Assembly (NCBI GenBank): GCA_905250125.1
Contig: CAJNOL010000490.1
Coordinates: 1 to 64,000, forward strand
DNA from: Rotaria sordida
Taxonomy: Eukaryota > Rotifera > Eurotatoria > Philodinida > Philodinidae
Reading direction: 5' to 3'
Length of the DNA stretch: 64,000 nt
Position 1 is the stretch's first letter. Every line of letters begins with the position of its first letter. A model generated the notes under the pieces. That model worked only from the letters and a program-made list of their open reading frames with translations. It ran no database searches and was not told where the DNA came from. Both the position numbers and the translations under genes were made by a program. This document shows positions 22,077 to 33,098 of the stretch, piece by piece.

Positions 22077-23310
22077 TTAAAGGATAATGAATTTAATTCT
22101 TTCTGTTCTCGAAATTGAACGCCATCCTAAAAGTACAAAGTGGTTGAGTGTAATAAGTCTATACATAGTCAAAACAACGTTTCACTACGCCATTTCATTG
22201 TATTCGTACTACCAATCATGACAAATACTCCGTTGCTTAGAAAAGAACAGAAAAAGAAAAATATCGATCTCACACGTGGCGTCGTTTTTCTCTCGTTGTC
22301 TCGATTCACGAAGCATATGTTGAAGTAAATATGAGTGGTAAAGTTACATTATTTTTAGAAGTAACTTGTTCTGGTTGTTGAAGAGTAAAAATCAATCTGA
22401 TGCGTACAAGATCTCACTTCAGAACATCACAAAATTTGTCATGAATTCATGACGACAAAGTCTAGGAAAAGCACTGTTTTTTACCACACTGATAAAAGTT
22501 ACTTTCAAAAGTAACGTAACTTTATCAGCTCTATCAATGAAGGAAGAAAAAAGTGCAATGTTGGAGAAAAGAGCACGATATTACTCACTTAGGGGGCTTT
22601 GATGGAAAACATTAAAAAAAACACGGCTGCCAGCGTCATCTTTCAGTCTACCATGGAAACGCCGTGAAAAAGTGTCCCAAAAAAAATCGTCTATTTCTTT
22701 TTCTGGTTCCAAAGTTTACTTCCAATGATCATCGTGTCTCCTAATTGATTTTTCTGTATTGATGGTATTCTCAAACTGCACACAGATATTTCTAATCGAC
22801 ACTCAACATCATACTTCGATTGATGTTTTTTCTGATCGTCCAAATTTTTTCTATCAATTGATCTGAACGTGATTCATCATCTCAGTCTGCTAAATTTTTT
22901 TTTTTGAATTTCGAGACTTGAATCGATTGGAAGTATTGAAGTATAAGTTCAGCAAGCTTGTCAGCAAATTGAGAGTATAAAGCAGACAAATATCAGACAA
23001 GAACATGTTTTTTTTTTAATTTCAATGTCTTCATTATAAAATTTTTATTTTTCTTCGCTTCTCTGATAGGGAAATATTATCTTTAGTATGCTTTAAAACT
23101 CTGTTACGGTACATTGCCAAAAGAAGATAGTGAAACACTTAATACTTTGCATTATACCGGCTAATGCGAAATGCACGATATTAACTACATAATAGAAGGA
23201 AGAACAAATGAAATCAAAATATTTTCAACTGGCTCAGAAACAGATCAAGTATGGTGAAGTTTATGGACTGCAGAGCAAAGACAGCATGAATCTGATCAAG
23301 TGGAACATAT
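22077..23310. other. Spacer upstream of the oxidoreductase gene
   Basis: Holds the probable promoter of the minus-strand oxidoreductase. A short near-palindrome at about 22330-22525 pairs 'gtaaagttacatta-tttttagaagtaact' with 'agttactttcaaaagtaacgtaacttta', so another MITE-like hairpin may be present. The rest leads into the piggyBac fossil. The plus frame at 22140-22328 is not supported. Confidence 0.4.
22330..22530. repeat. MITE-like inverted repeat
   Basis: The left block gtaaagttac, then agaagtaact, faces the right block agttac, aaaagtaac, gtaacttta in inverted order. The arms are imperfect, roughly 30 nt each. Confidence 0.45.
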
Positions 23311-23876
23311 AAAAGAGACGTTTTGATGATATCCGCAGAGTAATCGCATCCATCAACTGTGATGGACACCAGGAAAATCTATAGATTAAATGAACGCATC
23401 GTGATTATACTTGATTACAAGGAAAGGAAACAAGGTATAGATTTATCAGATCAACTATCAGCATATTATACATGTCTCGGACGATCTATAAAATAGTATC
23501 AAAAGGCGGCATTCGAATTGATATTTGAAACGGCAATAGTTAATGTCTATTTGATTTACAAGGGGAACTGTGACATATGCTACATGACCATTCTGCAGTT
23601 TTGTGAAATTTTTATACAATCTTCACTTCTTGGTATGCCATTAAAGAAGGTGAAACCTGATCCGAGGCAATAATCATCAAGTAATTCGAAAGGCAAACTC
23701 GCTGATCACAAGCTCGAAGGAAAGGAAAGATCTGCTCGCACCGCTCGAAGACGTGATGCTGGCTACTATGAGAGAAGCGAGCCTAGTGGCAGCAAAGAAA
23801 ATAAAAACCTTCCATTTGATTGTGACAATTTTTGTCTTGATTGTTTCAATGAGAAGCATCATGCTATCCAATTAAT
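23311..23876 (+). pseudogene. piggyBac-type transposase fossil, C-terminal part
   Basis: The frame reads KRDVLMISAE, stop, SHPSTV, then LDYKERKQGIDLSDQL and SAYY. This is the conserved Asp-containing block of piggyBac/PGBD transposases (usually GVDxxDQ). A stop then replaces the expected Trp before YQKAAFELIFETAIVNVYLI. After a further stop, 23674-23876 encodes the degenerate cysteine-rich C-terminal domain (ARRRDAGYYERS, then DCDNFCLDCFNEKHHAI), with some cysteines lost. At least three in-frame stops show it is dead. The catalytic N-terminal part upstream was not recognisable. Confidence 0.8.
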
Positions 23877-24146
23877 AATTCAAATAATAGCGATGACAGA
23901 GCAGATGGCACATTATGTACAATCTCATGCGTAAGAAAAAAGGAGAAGAAAGTGTTTTTCTACTAAGTTTCTTGTTAAAATATAGTGAGACCCACCGGTG
24001 ACTCTCATTACCACAAATGTATTATTATAGCGAGCACAAGCTTTCGTTTGTCGAATGATATGAACATTTTCTCAATAGAAACTTGCGAATCGTGTGCGTA
24101 GTACTCATCATTGAAGTATTTTTATTGTTCCCAAACCGTAAATGAT

Positions 24147-26451
24147 TTATTTGATTTTCTTAATCAATAACAACCTGGCATAGGCTAATATAAAGGATAT
24201 TACAGCCATCACTGTCAGAAAAACAAAGTACTTCCACATATCCCAGTTTGAAGTATAATCGATCGATTCTTCTTGCAAGATGCTATTGCCCGATTGACAT
24301 AGATCAGTGTAATTGGTCAAACAGAAGAGAGTATTTCGAAATTCGTTGATAGTCAAGATGTTCGCCGCATATCGAAATGCGCTCACCCACTGGATCCATC
24401 GAAGAAAACTGAAGACATTTGCTAACTCGACAAGGAGACCACTGAATACCATCATGATAACGAAAATAACCACTACTATGATTGCAGCTACGGCTAAACA
24501 GATTGAACATCCCTCTTTATTTGTCAACAGGTTCACTTAAAATAGAATTTTCTCTGTTTGTAAATGAAATCTTACCATAAATAGGCATAGATGCCGCAAT
24601 GAAGAAGCACGTGGCAGAGCCGAAAACATTAGCCATGAAAATGGTTAGAAGAAAAACAAAAAAGTGCCCGGCAGTTTGTTGGAAACCGATCATAAAATAA
24701 CAAATTGAACAGAAAAGCAACGAAGGAACCACTCGCATTGGTAGAAGATCGCACACTAATTTGGCCAAAAACAGGGCCGTCATACTGTAGTAACCACTAA
24801 CATATTCCTAAACAGAATACGAGCACCGACAGCCAGGAATTGTCTTTTTTATGGAATGTATCTGAAAGTACTTACGTGAATAAACAAAGCACGTTCCTTA
24901 ATGAATGGTTCGAGTGCTGTGGCAGTGCTAAAAATCTGATTGGCAACGACGAAGAAAATGCATCCTAAACGATTTTTCACGCTTGAACCGCTAGTTTGAG
25001 GCGTTTTGTAATAGAGAAGACCAGTGAGTAAACCAAGAAGGACAGCACAAATATTTTGCCAAAAGTATGGTTGCCAATTACGTCGAGCGTTGCGCAGAAT
25101 CCGCTGAGAAACGTAGAGAAACTGGCAAGCGAATGACCGACCTCGTTGTACTATTCTGGGAACTTCGGAGGTGAATGATCGATTGAGGGAGACAGCAAGA
25201 GTTGAAATATGCATCGGTGAACGAAGATAATTCTCGTAGAGATCTTTGGTCGTAGAATCATCGGTTTCTTCAGTAAGAATATCCAGTGCAAAATCTGCTG
25301 GATTATCATGTTCCTTACACAGCAATCCTTGTTTATCGAAGTACGATAACATATCAGTAGACAAACCAAGATAAACAATACGACCGTGTGACATCAGTAG
25401 AAGAGTATCGAACAACTCGAAGATCGAGTAACGTGGTTGATGAATCGAAAAGACAATCGTACCTACATCAATCTCGAATAACTGTAGCAAAATGAAGTTA
25501 CAATTCAAGAGGAAATTTACAACTGAACTTTCTTCTAGCACAAAAACCTTTCTGTTGTCTTTAAAATTGTCTTCAATCCTCAATGATAGTCAGCTTCTTC
25601 CTTTTTATCTGATAAAAAATGAATGAAATTTAAGATATTTCTTACATCCCTTTCGCGAAAGATCATGGAGACACTTGATGACATTGCAGGCTGTTGCTGC
25701 ATCAAGGCCTAGGTATTTTGAAAGATAATGTGAAAATAATGGCCTGTCACTCTAACCTGTGGTGGGCTCATCAAGAAATAGAATAATCGGTGATAGAACC
25801 ATTTCCATAGCAATACAAGTTCGTTTTCTTTCTCCACCTGATATCCCACGTTTAGACTCGGTCCCCATGCGCGTGTTAGCACATTCACTCAAGCCGAGCT
25901 GCTCAATGATTTTGTCCACTCGTTCCAATCGTTCTCCAACTGTGACTGATTGTGGTAGACGAAGATTAGCTGAGAAAAGAAGATTTTCACGTACAGTCAG
26001 TGTTCCACTGAAAATATCATCTTGAACAACATAACCGACCATATAACGAAATACGGATGAGATAGGTCGAGGATGACCGTTCATCAGTACACAACCTTCA
26101 TAAGTGCGTCTATCTTTGCGATCAGCAAGAATGTCGAGCAATGTCGTTTTGCCACAGCCAGTGGGACCTAGTTTATTTTTATATTTTCTATTGAAAACTG
26201 AATGAACTGTACTGACCTAAGATGGCATTCATACCGGGTTTGAAGGTTCCTGACACGTCGAACAGAATTTGTTTTTTTGGTGCTGCTTTACAAAGAGATA
26301 TTTGGGACCACATATGTGATTTATCGTGTAATGCGTAGCTTATATTGTGAAAAGAGATGGTTGTACCGATTGTTTTTTCATTTTCGAGGACATTTCCAGT
26401 CTCAATGAACTCCTGAGAAACAAGTGTCTCGAGAGGCAATGTATTGCTCAT
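24147..26451 (-). CDS. ABCG2-like half-transporter (638 aa)
   Basis: An ATP-driven exporter of the white/ABCG subfamily, with one nucleotide-binding domain followed by one membrane domain; it should work as a dimer. Exons in transcript order: 26451-26217, 26167-25757, 25708-25646, 25462-24876, 24807-24576 and 24535-24147. Motifs: Walker A GPTGCGKTT (split by intron 1), Q-loop region YMVGYVVQDDIFSGTLTVRE, signature ISGGERKRT, Walker B ILFLDEPTTG and H-loop VFSIHQPRYS. Membrane blocks such as LLPMRVVPSLLFCSICYFM, EYVSGYYSM and MMVFSGLLVEL match animal ABCG2. Length is close to the usual 655 aa. The ATG at 26449-26451 (MSNTLPLE) lies only about 30 bp from a large fold-back element, so the promoter must be inside that element or behind an untranslated exon. 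All key ATPase residues are present. Confidence 0.93.
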
Positions 26452-26479
26452 AATGTGTGCTTCTTCTAATGAATATCTA

Positions 26480-27240
26480 CAAGGTAGGTAAAAATATTTT
26501 TCCAGGTGGTAACGCTGTGATTTTAAATAGAGGTAATAACAAATTTTATACCAAATGAAAGCGCGTCAAAAATGGCAGTTACTAGTATTAAATGGTAAGG
26601 GTTCTACAAAACGTTTTATATCAAACATAATAAATCTCTAGAAACAGGATCCATAAAAATCGTTTTCTACGGAGTAATAGTGTGATTTTAAATAGAGTCA
26701 ATGACAAATTTTATATCAAATGAAAGAGCATCAAAAATGAAATTTGTCAGTATTAAATAGTAAGGGTTCTGCCAATCTTTTTATATCAAACGTAACAAAT
26801 TTCTAGAAATTTTCCCAGAATTATTTCGTAGAAAACCATCAATTTGAATCAAATTTAGTTTTTAAACTGTCTCATGAAAGAACTTTTTTCATACTAAAAT
26901 AGCGAAAATTACTAGAAATTTGTTATGTTTGATATAAAAAGATTGGCAGAACCCTTACTATTTAATACTGACAAATTCCATTTTTGATGCCCTTCCATTT
27001 GATATAAAATTTGTTATTGATTCTATTTAAAATCACACTATTACTCCGTAGAAAACGATTTTTATGGATCCTGTTTCTAGAGATCTATGATGTTTGATAT
27101 AAAAAGTTTTGTAGAACTCTTACCTTTTAAATGCTAGTAACTGCCATTTTTGACGCGCTTTCATTTGGTATAAAATTTGTTATTACCTCTATTTAAAATC
27201 ACAGCGTTATCCCCTGAAAAAATATTTTTACCAACCCTGT
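26480..27240. mobile_element. Fold-back element 1: long inverted arms, each built of two repeat units
   Basis: The two halves are inverted copies over about 330 nt (left about 26480-26810, right about 26910-27240) around a short centre. Each arm contains two diverged tandem units of about 180 nt. Each unit carries gtgattttaaatagag, then caaatttta-atcaaatgaaag, then cagtattaaa-ggtaagggttct, then tatatcaaac-taa. The outermost ends read ggtaggtaaaaatattttt on the left and complement tggtaaaaatattttt on the right. No protein is encoded. Confidence 0.85.
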
Positions 27241-27498
27241 ATTTATAACCAAGTTCTCATTCTCTTTTATCTACGTGAGATAGTGAAAATGAAACATTCA
27301 AGTAAAGACGAGAGAATTGTAATCGATTCCATTGGAAAAGATACTCGCCAACGCTTTTTCTTTCTCCATCGACATAGTGTCATTTGTATGAGATAAGTGT
27401 GAATTAAATCGACTTGTAACATGATGCTTGATCGAAACATGTGGGGAAACATTTGTTTAGTAATACAGCTGCTTCTCATTTCCGAACATAAATAAAAT

Positions 27499-28102
27499 GG
27501 AAGGATCCCGCAGATAAGGATCCAAATCTTCCACCTCCGTGCAACAAAATTACATTCATGCTTTTCTAAAAGGCTATATGTTATTTAGAGTACTACCAAA
27601 GTATGAAGTTCACTGCCTTAGCCCCATCTCATGAACTGTTTTTTTATCCTTGCTCTGTCTTATCCTACCTCATGCTGGGAGACTCATATCCTAGTACTAT
27701 GATACACTCTAAAAAAACGTTGTTTTACCGAACTTGTGTCCAAGGAAAGAATGATTCTAGTTCTGTATGAAACTTCTGTATGTCTTTTGCTTCAATGTAC
27801 TGATTGTCAAGATTTTTTAAGTTGAGCAATAGCGTATGAAATCAAAAAAGTGCTTCCCTGGACACAGGTTGGTAAAAGAACGCATTTTTTTAGAGTGTAT
27901 CATAGTACTAGGATATGAGTCTCCCAGCATGAGGTAGGATAAGACAGAGCAAGGATAAAAAACAGTTCATGAGATGGAGTTAAGGCAGTGAACTTCATAC
28001 TTTGGTAGTACTCTAAATAACATATAGCCTTTTAGAAAAGCATGAATGTAATTTTTTTGTACGGGGTGATAGATTTGGATCCTTCTCCGGTGGGATCCTT
28101 TC
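27499..28102. mobile_element. Fold-back element 2: about 250-nt inverted arms
   Basis: The left arm (27499 to about 27750) is inverted in the right arm (about 27853-28102), with high identity in parts. Examples are tcatagtactaggatatgag, ctcccagcatgaggtaggat and tagccttttagaaaagcatg. Both ends carry paired ggatcc sites and a 'gatttggatcc' block. The loop of about 100 nt encodes nothing. It lies immediately beyond fold-back element 1 but shares no obvious sequence with it. Confidence 0.85.
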
Positions 28103-29139
28103 TTTCTTAAAACAATGTATAAACTATGTTCTTTTTATTATCTACTATAATTTTATACTATATAACAATAAAAAATGTATAGTTATGGTTGTAATTATTT
28201 CGAAAATGTTAGTTATTCATATCAATATTTTTTTCCAATAATTTATCTTTTTTACTTACTTTTTTGAAATCTGTAAAAAATAACTTGAATTTTGTTTCTT
28301 TAAATTAAAAAAAAAATTGTCATATAACATGTTTATTGTATACTTTGTTTTTTCACTGATCAACGAGTTTCTCTTGATTCTATTTCTTATGATATCCGAT
28401 TTGTGAATACAAAAAAACAGTTGTGTTGATGTACAAAATGCACTTTATGCTTTACTGACATTCATTTATTTTATTTTATTTTATTTTTTGTCGTTTTTAA
28501 CGCACTATTTTATTTTTCATGATTATTGCATTTGCGTATGATAGACTATCTTCGTTTCGACGTACAAAATGAGTAGAAATATTGCACAAAAAAGTATTTA
28601 GCATATATTGTTTTAGTAACACTGTAGTCTAATGAGCTCGAAGTTTGATGAGTGTGAATGCATGGGCGGTGCACTAGTACTACAAGAAGCAGTAATCGCT
28701 TCCCAAAATATTTCACATCTCCTGTTTATGATAGAGTAAGACAAATTAATTTAACATGTATATATGTATTCAATACGATTCTGTAGTTTATGTAGGAGGA
28801 TTGATCGCTAGTCCCATGATTTTGTTTATTACCGTTCTGGTGAATACACTTCCCTTCATATATATCTGGCACGTGATTATTTAAGCCATACATAATCGAC
28901 ATTTTGATTATTTTGAACTCTCTCCCACCACATTAAGTAATTTTCAATGTTTACCTCTGGATTAAGATTACCAGCATGATTGCAAATTGACTTCCATCTC
29001 TCTAAGACTGACTATATGATACTCAATGACTTTGATCAAAAGAATTGATGTTCGAATAGCCAATATATAACGAACGAAACGCAGTGACTGATGTTCTTTG
29101 ATGTGTGTTACAAATAAAAGTAAACTTTCCATTTAGTAT
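28103..29139. other. Spacer, nothing recognised
   Basis: AT-rich, with a short (TTTTA)n run at about 28465-28495. No coding sequence or structured repeat seen. Confidence 0.5.
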
Positions 29140-29690
29140 TCGTAGTTGGTTTTTGTTTTCTTTTTAACAAAATTTAGAATTTAGATCTTGAAATTTAAAA
29201 TCAAAATGTTTGAAAGAATAACAAACTTATCTATTGCTTAGAAATCAGAGAGGAGATCAAATAGCTGCTAAAAATAAATAGTTAAACAATCTGAAATACA
29301 GCATCTCTATCCTCCCCAATTGATTGTTACATCTATCATTTGTTTGAGAAAAGGATAATTGTTCAAATTTCCGACAATCTTTTTCATAAATATCAATACG
29401 AGAACACAATAGTCAGTAAACGGGAGGTAATAACAAAAAAAATTGAGTTTTTCCTAATTTGTTTTGAGTAAATATTTTTTTTCAATAAAAACTGTCACAC
29501 TAATTTGAAGCTTGTCATGCACTGTCCAATAATACGATGCCGAAGCTTCCATATATCATGCCTTTCACAAAAAATTAAATTTAAACGACAAAGATTTTCC
29601 TATTAGAATGTTGACTATTGGAGAGGAGACAAAATAGCCTTATTCAAAACTTTATTCTTTGTCCTCTAAAAAATTGATCTTGCGCTTCCC
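29140..29690 (-). mobile_element. Dispersed element, internally deleted inverted copy (partner at 5425-6660)
   Basis: In reverse orientation it matches the long copy at both ends. Shared blocks include taacaaaattta-aatttaga, tttaaaatcaaaatgt, gaaatcagagagg, gagaacacaatag, aatttgaagct and aagcttccatatatca. About 0.7 kb of the partner's centre, including its coding fragments, is absent. That relationship is typical of autonomous and deleted copies of one family. Confidence 0.65.
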
Positions 29691-30345
29691 ATTGTTGTAT
29701 ATTTCATTTTGATCTTGTCAGGAATATATATTATTAATAGACAGCTGAATACTTCTTTCTCTCTGATGAATAGTTGATTGGAATATTTCTTTACGAAACC
29801 TATCAATCTCAGTTTGGACGGTGACTGTATTCATTTTTCGAAAATCCGATCTTGCATTTACTATATACTCTGATTTATGCGAAAGACTAATCATTTGATT
29901 CTATCGTATCGGTTCACATTGATTGAAAAGCAAATTAATTTCATGAAAAAGTTTTCTAACATACATGATAGCGATCTAGATTGCTGATTTTGATAGAGGA
30001 AAGAGAACAAAACATAGATTACTCATCGATGATCATATAGAGATTTCACATGTCATCCAAATCGAGAGAACTGAAACAACTTATATTTGTTCAGATGTTT
30101 TTTCAACTAGCTGTAAGTTCATTTGAATTTGATAGCTACCTGTACACATCCTTAGCTTCAATGTACAAACACTTCTAATAGCTAATACAGAGAAGAACTA
30201 AAATTTTCATTTTGAAATTACGAACGAATTCATCACAAGACAGTTTATTCTTTTTTTTTTCAAAACAAACAAAAAAAATTCAAATAAGATAAAGAAAAAA
30301 ACAAGTTTTATATGTAGACAAACAAAACAAAAGATTTCGTCTCCC
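29691..30345. other. Spacer downstream of the CCA-adding enzyme copy A
   Basis: AT-rich. No gene or repeat recognised, apart from the 3' end signals expected for the minus-strand gene that ends at 30346. Confidence 0.45.
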
Positions 30346-31920
30346 TCACATATAAAATAATCCTGATTGAAATCCATATTCAATAAGTTCTTCTTTTGTC
30401 ATCTTATGTTGACTTAATTTCCATTGTTCTTTCAAATGTCGTAGAAAATGTGAAAAACTTCTATTAGACATTAAACCATTTTGTTGAAGATCCCCTGTAT
30501 CTATAGGAAATTTTGGTATAGACCATTGTTTAATCTCATCAATAAGATAAATATAACCTTGATATTTAAGCAATTCAATAATATATTGATGTCGAATATT
30601 TTGTTGAGTTTGATGACTGTTTATAATAAATTCTTTATATGAATAAAGTAAATCATTGTTATTCATTGGTTGAATTAAATAACGATAATCAAGTAAAAAT
30701 TGACCAAGATTTTTATGACGTGATGAACACTTGACACGTTTACAAAATGTATCAAACTAAATAAAAATAAATAATCTCTTTTTTGAATTTTGTCTGTTTT
30801 TTTTTGGTTTACCTCTTCTTGATCATTAAAAAGTGTCATAAGTAATGTCATGGGTTCTGGTTGATAATTCATACATCTTAACCATCGATTTTCTAATTCA
30901 AACATTTCTACAGATGATTCAGGTAAACCTTTTTAAAGAAAAAATAAAAAATAAAAGATGAGAATAAATTAGAAAAAAAGACCTTCGCGCACCCAATAGT
31001 GGGGCTAATTTTTGTTCAAGAATTGTTTTCATTATATGTCCAGCAAAACGGCCACGAAGTATAAGTTTTAATTCAATCCAAATCTTTTCACCAGAAACAT
31101 CTATGATTATATTCACTATATTCATTTAGTCAATAAGATAATAAACAATCTTTATATACCTTTTAAAGTCATAGCACATTTCTGAATAGCTTCTAATACA
31201 TCAGATTCATGTGCATATGGATCAGATGATAAACGACCGAAGAATCTATAATCAAGAAAAAAAATACGTTTCATTCTATGATAATATGTTAATCTAACCG
31301 AAAATAACGTAAAATTCGAATAGGATTTTCTTGTAATCGTCTAATAATATTTCCATTAAAACGAATACGATTCATTTTTAGATCATCAATGCCATTTATG
31401 TAATCATATACAATTCCATGTTCATCCATTGATAAACTATTTATTGATAAATCTCTTTGTTGTGCATCAATACTCCAATTATCAGTAAATTCAACAAATA
31501 CATCTTTACCATGACGATTAATTGATCGTTTTAAAGTTGTTACTTGAAATGTTTTCTAGATTGTTGTTTTTAATAATAAAATACAATGAAAATTTCTATT
31601 TTTTAATAAATTTTTTAACTTACTCGTATAGTTGTACCAACAATAAGTGTTAATGTTCCAAAATGTTCAGCACGTGTATAAACAAGTTCAATATTTGAAT
31701 CACCTTGAATAAGTTTTAATATATCATTTGTTGTTGCTGTTGTTGCTAAATCAATATCATGTGGTGAAACACCAAGTAAAATATCTCGAACAGCTCCACC
31801 AACAAATCGAATCGAATAATTATATTCATTAAATAATGAAAATAGATAGATTAGTTGAGATGAAAATAAATGTTGATATTCAGATGAATTTATTTGATAA
31901 CAACGAACTGATGACGACAT
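30346..31920 (-). CDS. Diverged CCA-adding tRNA nucleotidyltransferase paralogue, copy A (424 aa)
   Basis: Class II tRNA nucleotidyltransferase, related to the enzyme that adds CCA to tRNA 3' ends. Exons in transcript order: 31920-31624, 31555-31299, 31245-31160, 31100-30993, 30928-30813 and 30756-30346. The catalytic carboxylates remain ([10 protein letters not shown], then PHDIDLATTAT, DxD motif). Several other family motifs differ from copy B: GEKHGTIT becomes RAEHFGTLT, RRDLTIN becomes QRDLSIN, and [12 protein letters not shown] becomes ENPIRILRYFRF. The last changes the Asp of the EDxxR nucleotide-templating motif. The C-terminal body keeps GEKIWIELK and the ELLKYQGYIYLIDEIKQWSI block. 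It may have altered nucleotide specificity or a different role (inference). No mitochondrial presequence is evident. Four of five intron positions are shared with copy B. Confidence 0.88.
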
Positions 31921-33098
31921 TTTCTAAAACTAAGAATAATAAAATAAATAAATAAATATAAATGTACAAAATGAATCATTCCTGTTTTTCTTTAAACTAT
32001 GTTAGATGTATCTCACGTGATAATATGATATGATAAGAAAGAATAAATCATTTTTATACAATGGAAATTACCCAATATTAAATAAGATAAAGTCTAGTTT
32101 TTTATTCAAGGAAAGATTATTGTATTCTTTATTGAAGTATTTCATTGTATGCTTTCATTGATACTATGAACGAAATTAAAATAAACGTATGATAGAAAAA
32201 AAAAATTTGAAGTCAATATGCTTAAATTACCATTTGATTCTTTAATTACATATATGTAGACATTACCAAAAACTATGCTATATATTTGTTTAATCAGATT
32301 AAATATTCGTGTATTATCATCAAACAATTTGAACTTATAACAAATTAGATGTCATCAACTTTGATGTACTTTTTCTATCTATGATTTAGATTTATTACCA
32401 TTTTTCAAAATACTATTATTATTGAAGTGATCATTATTCATATTTGTTCTTTTGTATGTGATATAATATAAACTTATTTTTTCATCTGATTCCTTGACAA
32501 TAAAAGAATCGCACTGAATTACAAAAGTTTTAATACTTAGAGAAAAATAATATATTCTCATATTTATATCGTAATTCTTGGTTTGAGAAAAAGAAACATA
32601 TGAACAATAAACAATAGATCAAATCACAATTAGAATTCAGAAACTATTATCCAAAACATAAATACAAAAATAAATCATCTTTCGAAACATCGTTATTCGA
32701 TCGATACGTCATTATATTAGTGTTAATAAAGATGAATTGAGTAATTCATTCATTTTCATTCCTTTCATTATTTATTGAATGAACCAAAAACTGATTAGAT
32801 ACTTGAAATATAACTTATACTTTTTCAAAAAAATAAGCTTGATAAGATTAGACTTCTTTGTTTTGAGGATGAAAAGTGCATAGGTAGCATTTGAAGAACT
32901 ATTTTCTAATTTTCAATATTAAATAACAGATATATTTCGAACTTATTTAATTGTAGATTTCAATTTTAGTCGAAATTTTTTCTTTTATATAAAATAAAAA
33001 TATCAACTAAAAAAATAAAAATAACATTCGAGTTTATTTTACAGAATATTTGTTAATACACAGTTGTTGCTGTTCAATAACAATGGACTGATATTTTA
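31921..33098. other. Spacer between the two CCA-adding enzyme genes
   Basis: About 1.2 kb of strongly AT-rich DNA. Minus-strand open frames at 32142-32327 and 32379-32561 have low-complexity composition and are probably chance. No repeats recognised. Confidence 0.5.

Noticed and set aside
22140..22328. 62-codon frame upstream of the oxidoreductase
   Set aside because: No recognisable protein features; lies in the probable promoter spacer.
32142..32561. Two minus-strand frames between the CCA-adding genes
   Set aside because: Low-complexity, no conserved blocks, no joining splice sites found.
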